Origin: CAZNRY01 sp964575675 | GTDB taxonomy: Bacteria > Eisenbacteria > RBG-16-71-46 > CAIMUX01 > VGJL01 | NCBI GenBank assembly: GCA_964575675.1 | Contig: CAZNRY010000194.1 | Span: 1-6,583, forward strand | Direction of reading: 5' to 3' | DNA length: 6,583 nucleotides | In this document: one piece after another, positions 1 to 6,522 of the stretch | Layout of the letters: each line of letters opens with the position of its first letter | Numbering within the stretch: the stretch's first letter is position 1 | The notes under the pieces: model-generated | What the model saw: only the letters and a program-made list of their open reading frames with translations | The model's database searches: none | Told to the model about the DNA's origin: nothing | Program-made: the position numbers and the translations under genes

Positions 1-12
1 TTCCCCGGAAGC

Positions 13-18
13 TAGTAA
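13..18 (+). other. possible tandem stop codons of an upstream gene
   Basis: In the frame that begins at base 1, TAG and TAA follow each other at 13-15 and 16-18, just before the GTG start at 21. This could be the 3' end of an upstream plus-strand gene that almost abuts the TPR-CHAT gene. Only four codons of that frame lie in the window, so it may equally be chance. Confidence 0.2.
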
Positions 19-20
19 CA

Positions 21-2801
21 GTGAGGGCCTGGAGCCTGATGGTACTTCTCCTGCCGGCGCTCGCGGCCGGCGGGACGGTCGTGAGGCCCACATTCGAGAA
101 CCATCGCGCCCGGGCCGACTCCCTTCTGTCCCGGCGTGAGGCCGACGCAGCCCTCCACATTCTGGATTCCCTCCTCGTTGATGCGCGGCGCCTCGGGTCG
201 CGCGAGGAGGAACTCAAAGTCCTCCTTGCAGAAGCGCGCCTCCACGGCCTTGTCGGCCGGCCCAAGCCGGGTCGCGCAAGCGCGACCGCCGCCCTCGAGA
301 TGGCGTCGACCCTGCGCGATACCCTCGCAGTCTGCCAGGCCCTGCGCTGGCTCACCTTGGCAGCCCAGGTGGAGGGAGAGATGCGCGAGGCGCGGGAACA
401 CGCTCAGAGACTTCTCGATCTAGCGCGATCGCAGGGAGACCGTCTGCATGAGGGTCACGGCAGCCTCCTTCTGGCCTACGACGATCTCATGGCGGGCGAC
501 CTGGCTGCCGCCGAGCGCGAGTACCAACGGGCGGCTCAACTTCTTGAGGAGACGGGCGACCTCAGAGTCGAGCTAATGGCGCGCACGGGTCTCGGACGGG
601 TCCTGGAAACCCGCGGAGATATCGACAACGCCCGTCTCTGTTACATGCGAGTGCTAGAGGGAAGCCGCAAGCTCGGCGATCCGTTCAGCGGGGCACATGC
701 ACTGAACAACCTCGGCGTACTCGAGTTCAACTACGGTGATCCTTCGGTCGCTCAAGGGTACTATCGAAAGGCCTTCGATCTGCAGGTCAACCACGGAAAC
801 CCGGAGGGAAGCATCGTCCCGGCGACGAATCTGGCGATCATTCATGCATACATGGGTGAGTACGACGAGGCGGTGGAGGTCCTGAACGAGACGCAGCGCT
901 TGTGCGAAGAGTCCGGGTATCATGGGCACGAGGCGGTCGTGCTGGAGCAGATGGGCACCGTGCGCAAGGAGCAGGGGAGGCTGGATGAGGCTGCGGAGCT
1001 CTTCCGTCGTGCCGCAGCGCTGGCATCCGAGATATCGTCAGAGCAGTTGGGCCGCAACCTCTTGGGCCTGGCTCAGACACTTGCCCTTCGCGACAGCGTC
1101 GATGCAGGGATCGCAGTCCTGAAAGAACGCTTTGACAGAGTCCGCCATCTCCTCCCTCCGGAGGTCGTTTTCAATGCCGAGCGATTGCGCGGCGAGCTTC
1201 TGCTCCGCTCGAATCGTGCCGCCGAGGCTTTGGAGCGCTTCCGACAAGCCGACCGCATCGGGCGAACGCTAGGACTCGGCTTCCGCGTGCATCCCCTGAC
1301 CTACTCGGCACGCTGCCACGCCATCATGGGTCGTGCCGACAGCGCCCGCGTCTACCTCGACCTCGCCGTCGAGGCGTGGGAGTCGGAAAGGGCACGCATG
1401 CAGGATCCGGTTTGGCGGGAGCAACTGCAGATCGACGGGCGGTTACTCTACGCGGAGCTCGCACACTACTCGTTGTCCGATACGGCCTCCGCGTCACCCG
1501 GCGAGCGTGCGCGCTCCACCTTCGACGCGCTGCAGCGCTTCAAGGCCCGCACCCTGCGCGAGCGAATGCTCGGCGCCTTCGCGCAGAGGGCGGACTCGGC
1601 CGCGGAAGAGATCCCGGGCCCGGTGACTTTGGCGGAACTGCAGGAGAGCTGGCTATCTCCCGATGAAGTTCTGCTCGACGTCTTTCTCGGGACTGACGGC
1701 GTCTATCTTTTCGGCGTGACACGGACAGAGTGCCGTGCCTCGCGAATCCCCCATGAGACGATGCTCTTGCAGCGCATGCTCGAGCGCTACCGGGACCTTG
1801 TCGCCAATCGCCCGGACCCGATCCGATCCGTCGAGGAGGCGCAGTTGCTCGAGGAGGCGAGTCGGAATCTCTCCTCACTCCTTCTCTCTCCCGTCGCGGA
1901 TCTTCTCCAGGCCCACTCGCGGATCATTCTCGCGCTGGACGGATACCTGAACATGATCCCCGTCGAGGCGCTGCCCTTTCCCCAAGTGTCTGGCGACCGC
2001 GCAGGGTACGGGCCGCTAGGGGAGCAGCGGCAGATTGTAAGGATCCCCTCGGCAACCGTCTTGCGGGATCAGCGTTCCCGCGCGGCGCGGACGAGCCCGG
2101 TCACACCGCCGGCGAGGATCCTCGTGGTTCTCGGTGAGCCGGATTCCGCGGGATCGACACTCCCCGGCGCCCGCGGTGAGACGGCGTGGCTTCGTCGTTC
2201 CTTTCGAAAGGTCCGGATCAAGAACGCCGGTAACGACCAGACGACGTCCGGATGGAACGAGGATCTAGCAGGATGCGACATCATCCATCTTGCCTCCCAT
2301 GTGCAGGTCGATGACTCGCATCCGTGGCGTTCAGGACTCCCCCAGCTTCGTGCGCATCAGATCGCGGGGATGCGCCTGCCCGCCCGCCTCGCGGTCTTGG
2401 CGGGGTGTGAGTCCGCCGGCGGCCGCGTGGTTTCGGGGGAGGGGGTCCTGGGATTGACAGCGGCCTTCACGGCTGCGAACGTGCCTTCGCTCGTCGCGAC
2501 CCTCTGGCCCGTCAGCGATCGCGTCACTGCAAGACTCATGAGACACTTCTACTGTTCGCTGGAGAGAGGACGATCCGTTGGGGAGGCGCTTCGCAGCGCA
2601 CGGCAGACGATCCGGGAGGATCCTCGCACGAGCCATCCATTCTACTGGGCGGGTTTCGTCCTGGTCGGCGAGGAAGGGATCGTGGTTCCTATCGAGCGGA
2701 TCTGGACGGTGAAGGGGCCCCTGTTCCTGCTTGCGGCCCTGGCCGCCGTGATTGGGGGACTGGGCGGGGTCTGGTGGCGGCGGAGGCGTCGATCGTTATG
2801 A
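21..2801 (+). CDS. exported, membrane-anchored TPR-CHAT caspase-like peptidase
   Basis: The 926-residue product is a CHAT-domain (caspase/HetF associated with TPRs) protein. Residues 1-16 form a short signal peptide ending in ALAAG. Helical pairs typical of TPR repeats run from about 30 to 490, for example segments with YMGEYDEAVEVL and EQGRLDEAAELF, and probably bind a partner or signal. The CHAT domain spans about 540-890. The predicted catalytic His is His760 (HLASH) and the nucleophile is Cys796 (LAGCES), followed by the family's usual LATLWPVSD-like strand and FYWAGFVLVG near the end. A hydrophobic helix at 900-919 is followed by five arginines (920-924), so TPR and CHAT should lie outside the cytoplasm with the C-terminus inside. 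The GTG start is chosen because it gives a charged n-region and has GGAAG at 7-11; ATG at 39 is an alternative. The reading frame is open to the window edge. The sigma gene follows 28 bases later, so co-transcription is likely. His760 is followed by Val, where Gly is usual in the family. Family assignment is firm; substrate unknown. Confidence 0.93.
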   Translation: MRAWSLMVLLLPALAAGGTVVRPTFENHRARADSLLSRREADAALHILDSLLVDARRLGSREEELKVLLAEARLHGLVGRPKPGRASATAALEMASTLRDTLAVCQALRWLTLAAQVEGEMREAREHAQRLLDLARSQGDRLHEGHGSLLLAYDDLMAGDLAAAEREYQRAAQLLEETGDLRVELMARTGLGRVLETRGDIDNARLCYMRVLEGSRKLGDPFSGAHALNNLGVLEFNYGDPSVAQGYYRKAFDLQVNHGNPEGSIVPATNLAIIHAYMGEYDEAVEVLNETQRLCEESGYHGHEAVVLEQMGTVRKEQGRLDEAAELFRRAAALASEISSEQLGRNLLGLAQTLALRDSVDAGIAVLKERFDRVRHLLPPEVVFNAERLRGELLLRSNRAAEALERFRQADRIGRTLGLGFRVHPLTYSARCHAIMGRADSARVYLDLAVEAWESERARMQDPVWREQLQIDGRLLYAELAHYSLSDTASASPGERARSTFDALQRFKARTLRERMLGAFAQRADSAAEEIPGPVTLAELQESWLSPDEVLLDVFLGTDGVYLFGVTRTECRASRIPHETMLLQRMLERYRDLVANRPDPIRSVEEAQLLEEASRNLSSLLLSPVADLLQAHSRIILALDGYLNMIPVEALPFPQVSGDRAGYGPLGEQRQIVRIPSATVLRDQRSRAARTSPVTPPARILVVLGEPDSAGSTLPGARGETAWLRRSFRKVRIKNAGNDQTTSGWNEDLAGCDIIHLASHVQVDDSHPWRSGLPQLRAHQIAGMRLPARLAVLAGCESAGGRVVSGEGVLGLTAAFTAANVPSLVATLWPVSDRVTARLMRHFYCSLERGRSVGEALRSARQTIREDPRTSHPFYWAGFVLVGEEGIVVPIERIWTVKGPLFLLAALAAVIGGLGGVWWRRRRRSL

Positions 2802-2829
2802 TTCCGACGCCGGGAAAGACTCTCAGTAG

Positions 2830-3429
2830 ATGAACGACCGGAGAGCGACGGGGGCGAGCGACGAGGAGCTGGCCCGGCGATACCGGCGGGATCCTGCCGG
2901 GGATGCGGGCCGGTCCGCGGCCTCGGAGCTGTTCGAGCGCTATTGGGAGCGGGTCTATTTGTGGTGTTTCCGCCGCATCGGACAGCACGAGACGGCCCGG
3001 GATGTTGCGCAGGAGGTCCTGATCAGCGCATACCAGGCGCTCGGGACCTTCGAAGGACGCTGTCGCTACAGCTCCTGGGTGTTCACGATTATGCGCAACC
3101 GCTGCTTTCGGGCGCTGCGGCGACCCGGCCTGGTCCGCGATGAGGACTACGAGATCGACATGGTGGCCAGTGCGGACAAGCCGGCCGACTCGATCCTGAT
3201 CGAGCAAGAGGATGAAGAGGAGATTCTCGATCTGATCAAGCAGACCCTAGATCCAGAAGAGCAGGCGGCCCTTTGGCTGCGCTCCTTCGAGCGCCTGCCG
3301 GTCGAGGGGATCACCCGGCTTCTGAACATTCGCGGGGCGTCGGGCGCGCGGGGAGTGCTGCAGAACGCGCGGCGGAAAATCCGCATGGTCCTAGAAAAGC
3401 GCGCAGCGCGGAGAGAGGAGAATCTGTGA
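2830..3429 (+). CDS. ECF-type RNA polymerase sigma-70 factor
   Basis: The 199-residue product has the size and two-domain layout of an extracytoplasmic-function sigma factor, which directs RNA polymerase to a dedicated promoter set. Sigma region 2 lies at about 32-98: the ARDVAQEV motif (56-63) corresponds to the conserved D-x-x-Q-E-x core-binding segment, and RYSSWVFTIMRNRCFRALRR (79-98) to the -10 recognition and melting part. An acidic linker (about 104-131) leads to region 4 at about 131-188, with a helix-turn-helix around 156-185 ending in a NARRKIR helix. The ATG directly follows an in-frame TAG, so no longer start is possible; the only ribosome site is a weak GGGAAAG at 2812-2818. The TGA stop overlaps the next gene's ATG by one base, indicating translational coupling. 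It is probably held inactive by that neighbour. No consensus promoter for it was found. The ECF subgroup cannot be assigned by eye. Confidence 0.93.
   Translation: MNDRRATGASDEELARRYRRDPAGDAGRSAASELFERYWERVYLWCFRRIGQHETARDVAQEVLISAYQALGTFEGRCRYSSWVFTIMRNRCFRALRRPGLVRDEDYEIDMVASADKPADSILIEQEDEEEILDLIKQTLDPEEQAALWLRSFERLPVEGITRLLNIRGASGARGVLQNARRKIRMVLEKRAARREENL
3413..3420 (+). promoter_or_regulatory. ribosome binding site deciding the anti-sigma start
   Basis: GAGAGGAG lies in the last codons of the sigma gene, 8 bases before the ATG at 3429 and 5 before an in-frame GTG at 3426. The spacing favours 3429, with a second ATG at 3432 also usable. The open frame extends back to at least 3273, inside the sigma gene, but there it is only a shadow of that gene. 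Confidence 0.65.
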
Positions 3430-4139
3430 TGATGGACCGCTGCTTCTCTCCCGACGAGATCGAAACGATTTCACGCCTCCCTTCCAACTCCCCCGAGCGC
3501 CGCCACCTCGAGGCGTGTCCTCGATGCAGGGCCCTCCTGCTGACCTACCGGGAGTTCGTAGAGGACGTATCTGCGCCAGATGATGCCGACCTGCAGGATG
3601 CGGGGGAGCGGCTACGTGCGGCTTTTCGTGAGTCGATGGCTCGCACCGCCGGGCCTACGGTCCGATCAAGAGGGCTGAAGTTCCCCCGGTGGATTCGGGA
3701 CCTTCCGCACGGGATCGGTCGGGCTTCGGTCCTGGTGCCCGCCGCGGCCGTCATTCTCATGGTGGTGGGTCTTTATGCCGGCATCGAGCACCTCCGCGAG
3801 GCGACCGGACCCGACTCGCTCCGCGGCCCCTCGCCCTCCGAGAGGGGAGCGTTCGGGGGGGCGATCCTCCTCCTCGATCCACGCCCCATTGCAGTGGACG
3901 GAATCGAGTTGCGCTGGCGCTCCCTACCGGATGTGTCTTCCTACGAGATCGTGCTGTTCGCTGCCGATCTCAAGGATCTGGCTCGTCTCGGGCCTCTCGC
4001 GGACACGACCTGCATTGTCCGGCGGGGTGACCTCCGCCCCGAGCCTCCGCCGGGGACCGCGGTGGGTTGGCAGGTGGTGGGGCTACGGGATGGCGCCGCG
4101 GTCGCACGCTCATCGATCGGAACCGCCCGCACTCGCTGA
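3429..4139 (+). CDS. putative single-pass membrane anti-sigma factor
   Basis: The 236-residue product (start at 3429) is most likely the anti-sigma factor for the ECF sigma encoded just before it. It has a cytoplasmic N-terminus with HLEACPRC (His26, Cys30, Cys33), the HxxxCxxC core of zinc-binding anti-sigma domains; Cys5 may be the fourth ligand in place of the usual upstream His. A linker of about 55 residues leads to a membrane helix at about 99-119 (VLVPAAAVILMVVGLYAG). The exported part ends in a probable beta-sandwich at about 145-236, where ELRWRSLPDVSSYEI and GWQVVGLRDG resemble strands of fibronectin type III-like domains often carried by such proteins. The start overlaps the sigma stop (TGATG), typical of sigma/anti-sigma pairs that need balanced synthesis. 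Seen: motif, helix, overlap. Inferred: binding to the sigma, and signal sensing by the outer domain. The alternative is an unrelated membrane protein with a chance Cys motif. Confidence 0.77.
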   Translation: MMDRCFSPDEIETISRLPSNSPERRHLEACPRCRALLLTYREFVEDVSAPDDADLQDAGERLRAAFRESMARTAGPTVRSRGLKFPRWIRDLPHGIGRASVLVPAAAVILMVVGLYAGIEHLREATGPDSLRGPSPSERGAFGGAILLLDPRPIAVDGIELRWRSLPDVSSYEIVLFAADLKDLARLGPLADTTCIVRRGDLRPEPPPGTAVGWQVVGLRDGAAVARSSIGTARTR

Positions 4140-4203
4140 TAGACCAGCACTGTTTCCCGTGAGTTTGTGACTCCGGGGCCCTCCGTGTCTCCAAGAGGAC
4201 GGT

Positions 4204-4264
4204 ACGGGCCATGTCCCCCTGGCTGCTGAGGGGTCCCCGTTGTGATGCGGACCCCAATCCGGGG
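4204..4264 (+). promoter_or_regulatory. mutually exclusive stem-loops in the gap between the two modules
   Basis: The 4140-4356 gap holds several overlapping inverted repeats. CCCCT (4216-4220) can pair with AGGGG (4229-4233), inside an outer ACGGG/CCCGT pair (4204-4208 with 4236-4240). GGGGTCC (4230-4236) can instead pair perfectly with GGACCCC (4249-4255), and CCCC (4252-4255) with GGGG (4261-4264), followed by CTTTCT. The stems share arms and so exclude one another, as in attenuators or leaky terminators. There is no strong T-tract, and high GC raises the chance of coincidental pairing. No clear -35/-10 or ECF promoter was recognised in the rest of the gap. Confidence 0.35.
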
Positions 4265-4342
4265 CTTTCTGGGCCATCCCCTGATCTCTGCCTCAGGACG
4301 GAGTGGGCCGCTCATACGATGACCGTAGGCCCGGGACACAGG

Positions 4343-4350
4343 AAGGAGGT
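4343..4350 (+). promoter_or_regulatory. strong ribosome binding site of the secreted DUF6345-like gene
   Basis: AAGGAGGT is a near-perfect anti-16S match ending 6 bases before the ATG at 4357. It fixes the start at the codon opening MRTKR, rather than the in-frame ATG at 4303, which would add 18 residues in front of a good signal peptide. It is the strongest ribosome site in the window. Confidence 0.88.
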
Positions 4351-4356
4351 ATACGC

Positions 4357-5259
4357 ATGCGCACCAAGAGGACGGTGCAGGTTGTGCTCATTCTCTCGCT
4401 GGCCGGATGGCTGCTCTGGTCGCCGGCGGGCGTCCGCGCCGAGGACGACGCCAACGTGAGGGAAGTGATGGCGTATGTCATCACGACGTGGGACGAGGAT
4501 TGCGACGGCAGCCGCCGCAACGAATGGGACAACATGGTGAGCGCCTGGTACAACGATATCAGAAACGACGCCGCTGTGCCGGATGGCCATGGCGTGGGCG
4601 CCGCCTGGATCATCGCCTTCATGAACAATAACGGCTACATCAGCGACGGCCAGTTCGTAGATCCCGACAACCGGGCCTGGGGCAATGATGTCAACCACGC
4701 GGATCTGCCCGATGCCTTCATGGCCGGATTGCACGGCGGCAACGACGGCGGCGACCACCGCTGGTACGGGAAGGTCAAGTATGACGAGGCGGGCTCCGGC
4801 AACTGCTTCGCGTATCAGGGGCACATCGAGCTGGGCGACGGGGATCTCGAGTTCCTGCATCTCTCGTCCTGCTACAGCATGGATCGCGAGGACTGGTGGA
4901 ACGAGTGGAACAGCTCATTCGATGGGCTTCATCAGATCGATAGCTTCCACGGACTCATGTGGATCAGCTCCGACTACCGCGGGCGGTACAGGCGCTTTGC
5001 AGATGACAGCTTCTGGATCTCGATCGCCGATTCTTGGCTCGACAACTTGTACGATGACGACGCAAGCAACAGCTACGATCAGTGTCCTGTCGCCAGGAAC
5101 GTCGGCAGTGACGATAACGACAGCCTCACGAGGATGAACAACGAGCGGTACAACGCTATCTACTGGGACGATCCTCCCGGGCTCGGCTCTTCTCGAAGTC
5201 ACCGTGCCCGGTACATACGCGGCTGCGCTCCGGATGGAAAGGAGGCGCTACCCCAATGA
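4357..5259 (+). CDS. secreted DUF6345-like protein with caspase-like His/Cys motifs
   Basis: The 300-residue product has a clear signal peptide: basic MRTKR, hydrophobic core 7-22, predicted cleavage after VRA at 28. No lipobox is seen, so the mature protein is soluble and exported. It is rich in Asp, Asn and Trp and looks acidic. Its order of conserved blocks resembles DUF6345-type proteins: an N-terminal TTWDEDCDG region, MAGLHGGND with His126, LEFLHLSSC with Cys172, then SFHGLMWISSDYRGRYRRFA and a DSW-containing helix. A hydrophobic strand ending in HG and, 46 residues later, one ending in a Cys is the signature of clan CD peptidases (caspase, legumain, gingipain, CHAT). A cysteine peptidase or a dead relative is therefore plausible. 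DxDxDG at 46-51 may bind calcium. The gene begins 217 bases after the putative anti-sigma stop and overlaps the next gene by four bases (ATGA). Family likeness is from memory of motifs; activity is inferred. Confidence 0.75.
   Translation: MRTKRTVQVVLILSLAGWLLWSPAGVRAEDDANVREVMAYVITTWDEDCDGSRRNEWDNMVSAWYNDIRNDAAVPDGHGVGAAWIIAFMNNNGYISDGQFVDPDNRAWGNDVNHADLPDAFMAGLHGGNDGGDHRWYGKVKYDEAGSGNCFAYQGHIELGDGDLEFLHLSSCYSMDREDWWNEWNSSFDGLHQIDSFHGLMWISSDYRGRYRRFADDSFWISIADSWLDNLYDDDASNSYDQCPVARNVGSDDNDSLTRMNNERYNAIYWDDPPGLGSSRSHRARYIRGCAPDGKEALPQ
5238..5245 (+). promoter_or_regulatory. ribosome binding site inside the preceding gene
   Basis: AAAGGAGG ends 10 bases before the ATG at 5256 and lies within the last codons of the upstream gene. 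Together with the ATGA stop/start overlap at 5256-5259 it supports translation of the next gene from this ATG, probably coupled to its neighbour. Confidence 0.75.
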
Positions 5260-6485
5260 ACCCCAATGCGAGAATCCACGGTCTGGTCGCTCTTGGGGTG
5301 TCATGCGCCCTTTGCGGTCTCTTCTCTGGGATGGCAGCGGCCGGTGAGGGGCCAGAACCACCACCGATCCCCAGAACGCAACCTCTGACGTACTACTCCT
5401 CGCTCGTGAACACGAAGCTTCCGTCATTCAGTTCGTCCATGCTGACCGTCGCGAACGGGCCCGACTGGATGGCCGGCAAGACCGTCCATCAGGTCGCGGT
5501 GGCCGTGGGGGATACGGATCCCGGCACGATCGTCACCAGCGGTTCGGTCGTGATGGGGTACGACCCGCCCGACGGGCCGAGGCGGATTAGACTCGAATTC
5601 GGCGAGGGCTACATCCGGTATACGAACCGGGACCGATCATTCCACACGGGGTCGCCTTGTGTCGCGGTCTCAGCCACCGAGGCGGAGAACGCGCTTCTGG
5701 CCACGGTGAGCGCGCTGAGCCTTCCGACGACGGAATGGAATCTCCGCACCGTGAACACCGTCATGGAGCGCAGCGTCAGCGGCGAGGGGGAGACCCCATC
5801 GGAATCCACCTGTGAGATCGAACAGATGGCCACGATGACAAGGAAGGCGTCCAACGGCTACCCGGTGTTCGATTCCTGGGCCAGAGAGTCGGTATCGAAT
5901 CTCCACGAGCGCGCGCGTCTCCAGATCAACTGGCCTCAATTCGTTATGGAGACGGGTCTCATCATGCGAAGCCGCACCGATGTCATCAGCGACATGGCGC
6001 AGCAGATCCTGCAGGCGGAAAGCGGTTCCAGCGGGCTGGGTGCGGAGGTCGATCTGGAAGTGCTTCTTGGGTACGCGAAGACCTCGGCAGGGGTCGTGCC
6101 GGTCGCGAGGGCATCTTTCGCAGACATCTACAACAGGTATGCGGGACAGATTATGTACGTGCCCCTGGCATACAACCCATCGTCGGACGTCGTTCCGCAG
6201 GATGATCTGGCTGAGATCCAGTTCCGCGTGCGCGTCGATGTGAGCGGCGGGGTCGTCCTGGCGGAGTTCTACCTTCCGAAGCCGGAGACGGTGCGGCTGG
6301 CGATCATGGATGTCTCCGGTCGCGAGATTGCAGTGCTCACGGATGCCGCGTACTCGACCGGGTGGCACCAGGTCGAGTGGAACATGCGGGATCATAGTGG
6401 CCGGCGTGTTGCGGCTGGGATCTACTTCGCACGGCTCTGGGCGGGAAAGCAGGCGCCGACAAGGAAGATCCTGGTGATCCAGTAA
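5256..6485 (+). CDS. secreted protein with C-terminal FlgD-Ig / type-A-sorting-like domain
   Basis: The 409-residue product starts with a signal peptide (hydrophobic core about 8-26, cleavage near AAA at 27-29) and a proline-rich stretch. The body (about 35-320) matches no domain I can name with certainty. It contains a helix-like SATEAENALLATVSAL segment, then NGYPVF (200-205) and a LQINWPQF strand, an order reminiscent of the propeptide/PepSY-like regions found before secreted peptidase domains. Cys135 and Cys186 could form a disulfide. Residues about 330-409 are a typical FlgD-Ig-like tail: AEFYLPKPETVRLAIMDVSG, then W-N-x-x-D-x-x-G, then GIYFARL and a final TRKILVIQ. In FCB-group bacteria such tails occur on secreted proteins and resemble type IX secretion signals. 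The ATGA overlap with the upstream gene implies the two products act together, perhaps as chaperone, inhibitor or surface anchor. The tail is well supported; the function is not known. Confidence 0.8.
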   Translation: MNPNARIHGLVALGVSCALCGLFSGMAAAGEGPEPPPIPRTQPLTYYSSLVNTKLPSFSSSMLTVANGPDWMAGKTVHQVAVAVGDTDPGTIVTSGSVVMGYDPPDGPRRIRLEFGEGYIRYTNRDRSFHTGSPCVAVSATEAENALLATVSALSLPTTEWNLRTVNTVMERSVSGEGETPSESTCEIEQMATMTRKASNGYPVFDSWARESVSNLHERARLQINWPQFVMETGLIMRSRTDVISDMAQQILQAESGSSGLGAEVDLEVLLGYAKTSAGVVPVARASFADIYNRYAGQIMYVPLAYNPSSDVVPQDDLAEIQFRVRVDVSGGVVLAEFYLPKPETVRLAIMDVSGREIAVLTDAAYSTGWHQVEWNMRDHSGRRVAAGIYFARLWAGKQAPTRKILVIQ

Positions 6486-6486
6486 G

Positions 6487-6516
6487 CGGACGCTCTTGAG
6501 TCAGTGAAGGCGTCCG
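6487..6516 (+). terminator. hairpin just after the last stop codon
   Basis: CGGACGC (6487-6493) pairs perfectly with GCGTCCG (6510-6516). CTT (6495-6497) pairs with AAG (6507-6509) after a one-base bulge, giving about ten base pairs around a nine-base loop. It begins one base after the TAA. The position fits the end of the transcription unit, but no T-tract follows, so it may be a weak or factor-dependent terminator, or an mRNA-stabilising 3' hairpin. Confidence 0.5.
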
Positions 6517-6522
6517 ACGAAC

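Noticed and set aside
425..432. GCGATCGC palindrome (HIP1-like octamer)
   Set aside because: I noticed only this copy, inside a coding region; the cyanobacterial element is meaningful only when strongly over-represented.
2689..3207. Minus-strand open frame (172 codons) across the CHAT/sigma junction
   Set aside because: It is antisense to the end of the CHAT gene and the conserved sigma region 2, has a Pro/Arg-rich composition and no ribosome site that stands out.
21..4139. Part of a type III-E CRISPR locus
   Set aside because: No repeat-spacer array or Cas gene is visible, and the CHAT protein is exported, unlike cytoplasmic Csx29. Only the protease/sigma logic is comparable.
4119..4145. 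GGAAC as an ECF-type -35 element for the second module
   Set aside because: GGAAC at 4119-4123 is within the putative anti-sigma gene and no CGTC- or TCTA-like -10 is found at 16-17 bases. A single five-base match is expected by chance.
4315..4320. TACGAT as a sigma-70 -10 box
   Set aside because: Only four of six bases match, and no -35-like hexamer lies at the right distance upstream.
4211..4459. Small plus-strand open frame (82 codons) in the gap
   Set aside because: No ribosome site precedes its ATG, and most of it overlaps the signal peptide coding region of the well-supported gene at 4357. The composition looks like translated non-coding DNA.
5303..5317. Lipoprotein signal at Cys17 or Cys20 of the last protein
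   Set aside because: The residues before each Cys do not fit the lipobox, and the AAA site at 27-29 fits ordinary signal peptidase cleavage better.
5670..6395. Long minus-strand open frame (241 codons)
   Set aside because: It lies wholly inside the plus-strand gene at 5256-6485, which has a signal peptide, ribosome site and a recognisable tail. The minus frame is rich in Arg, His and Pro without domain sense, as expected of GC-rich shadow frames.
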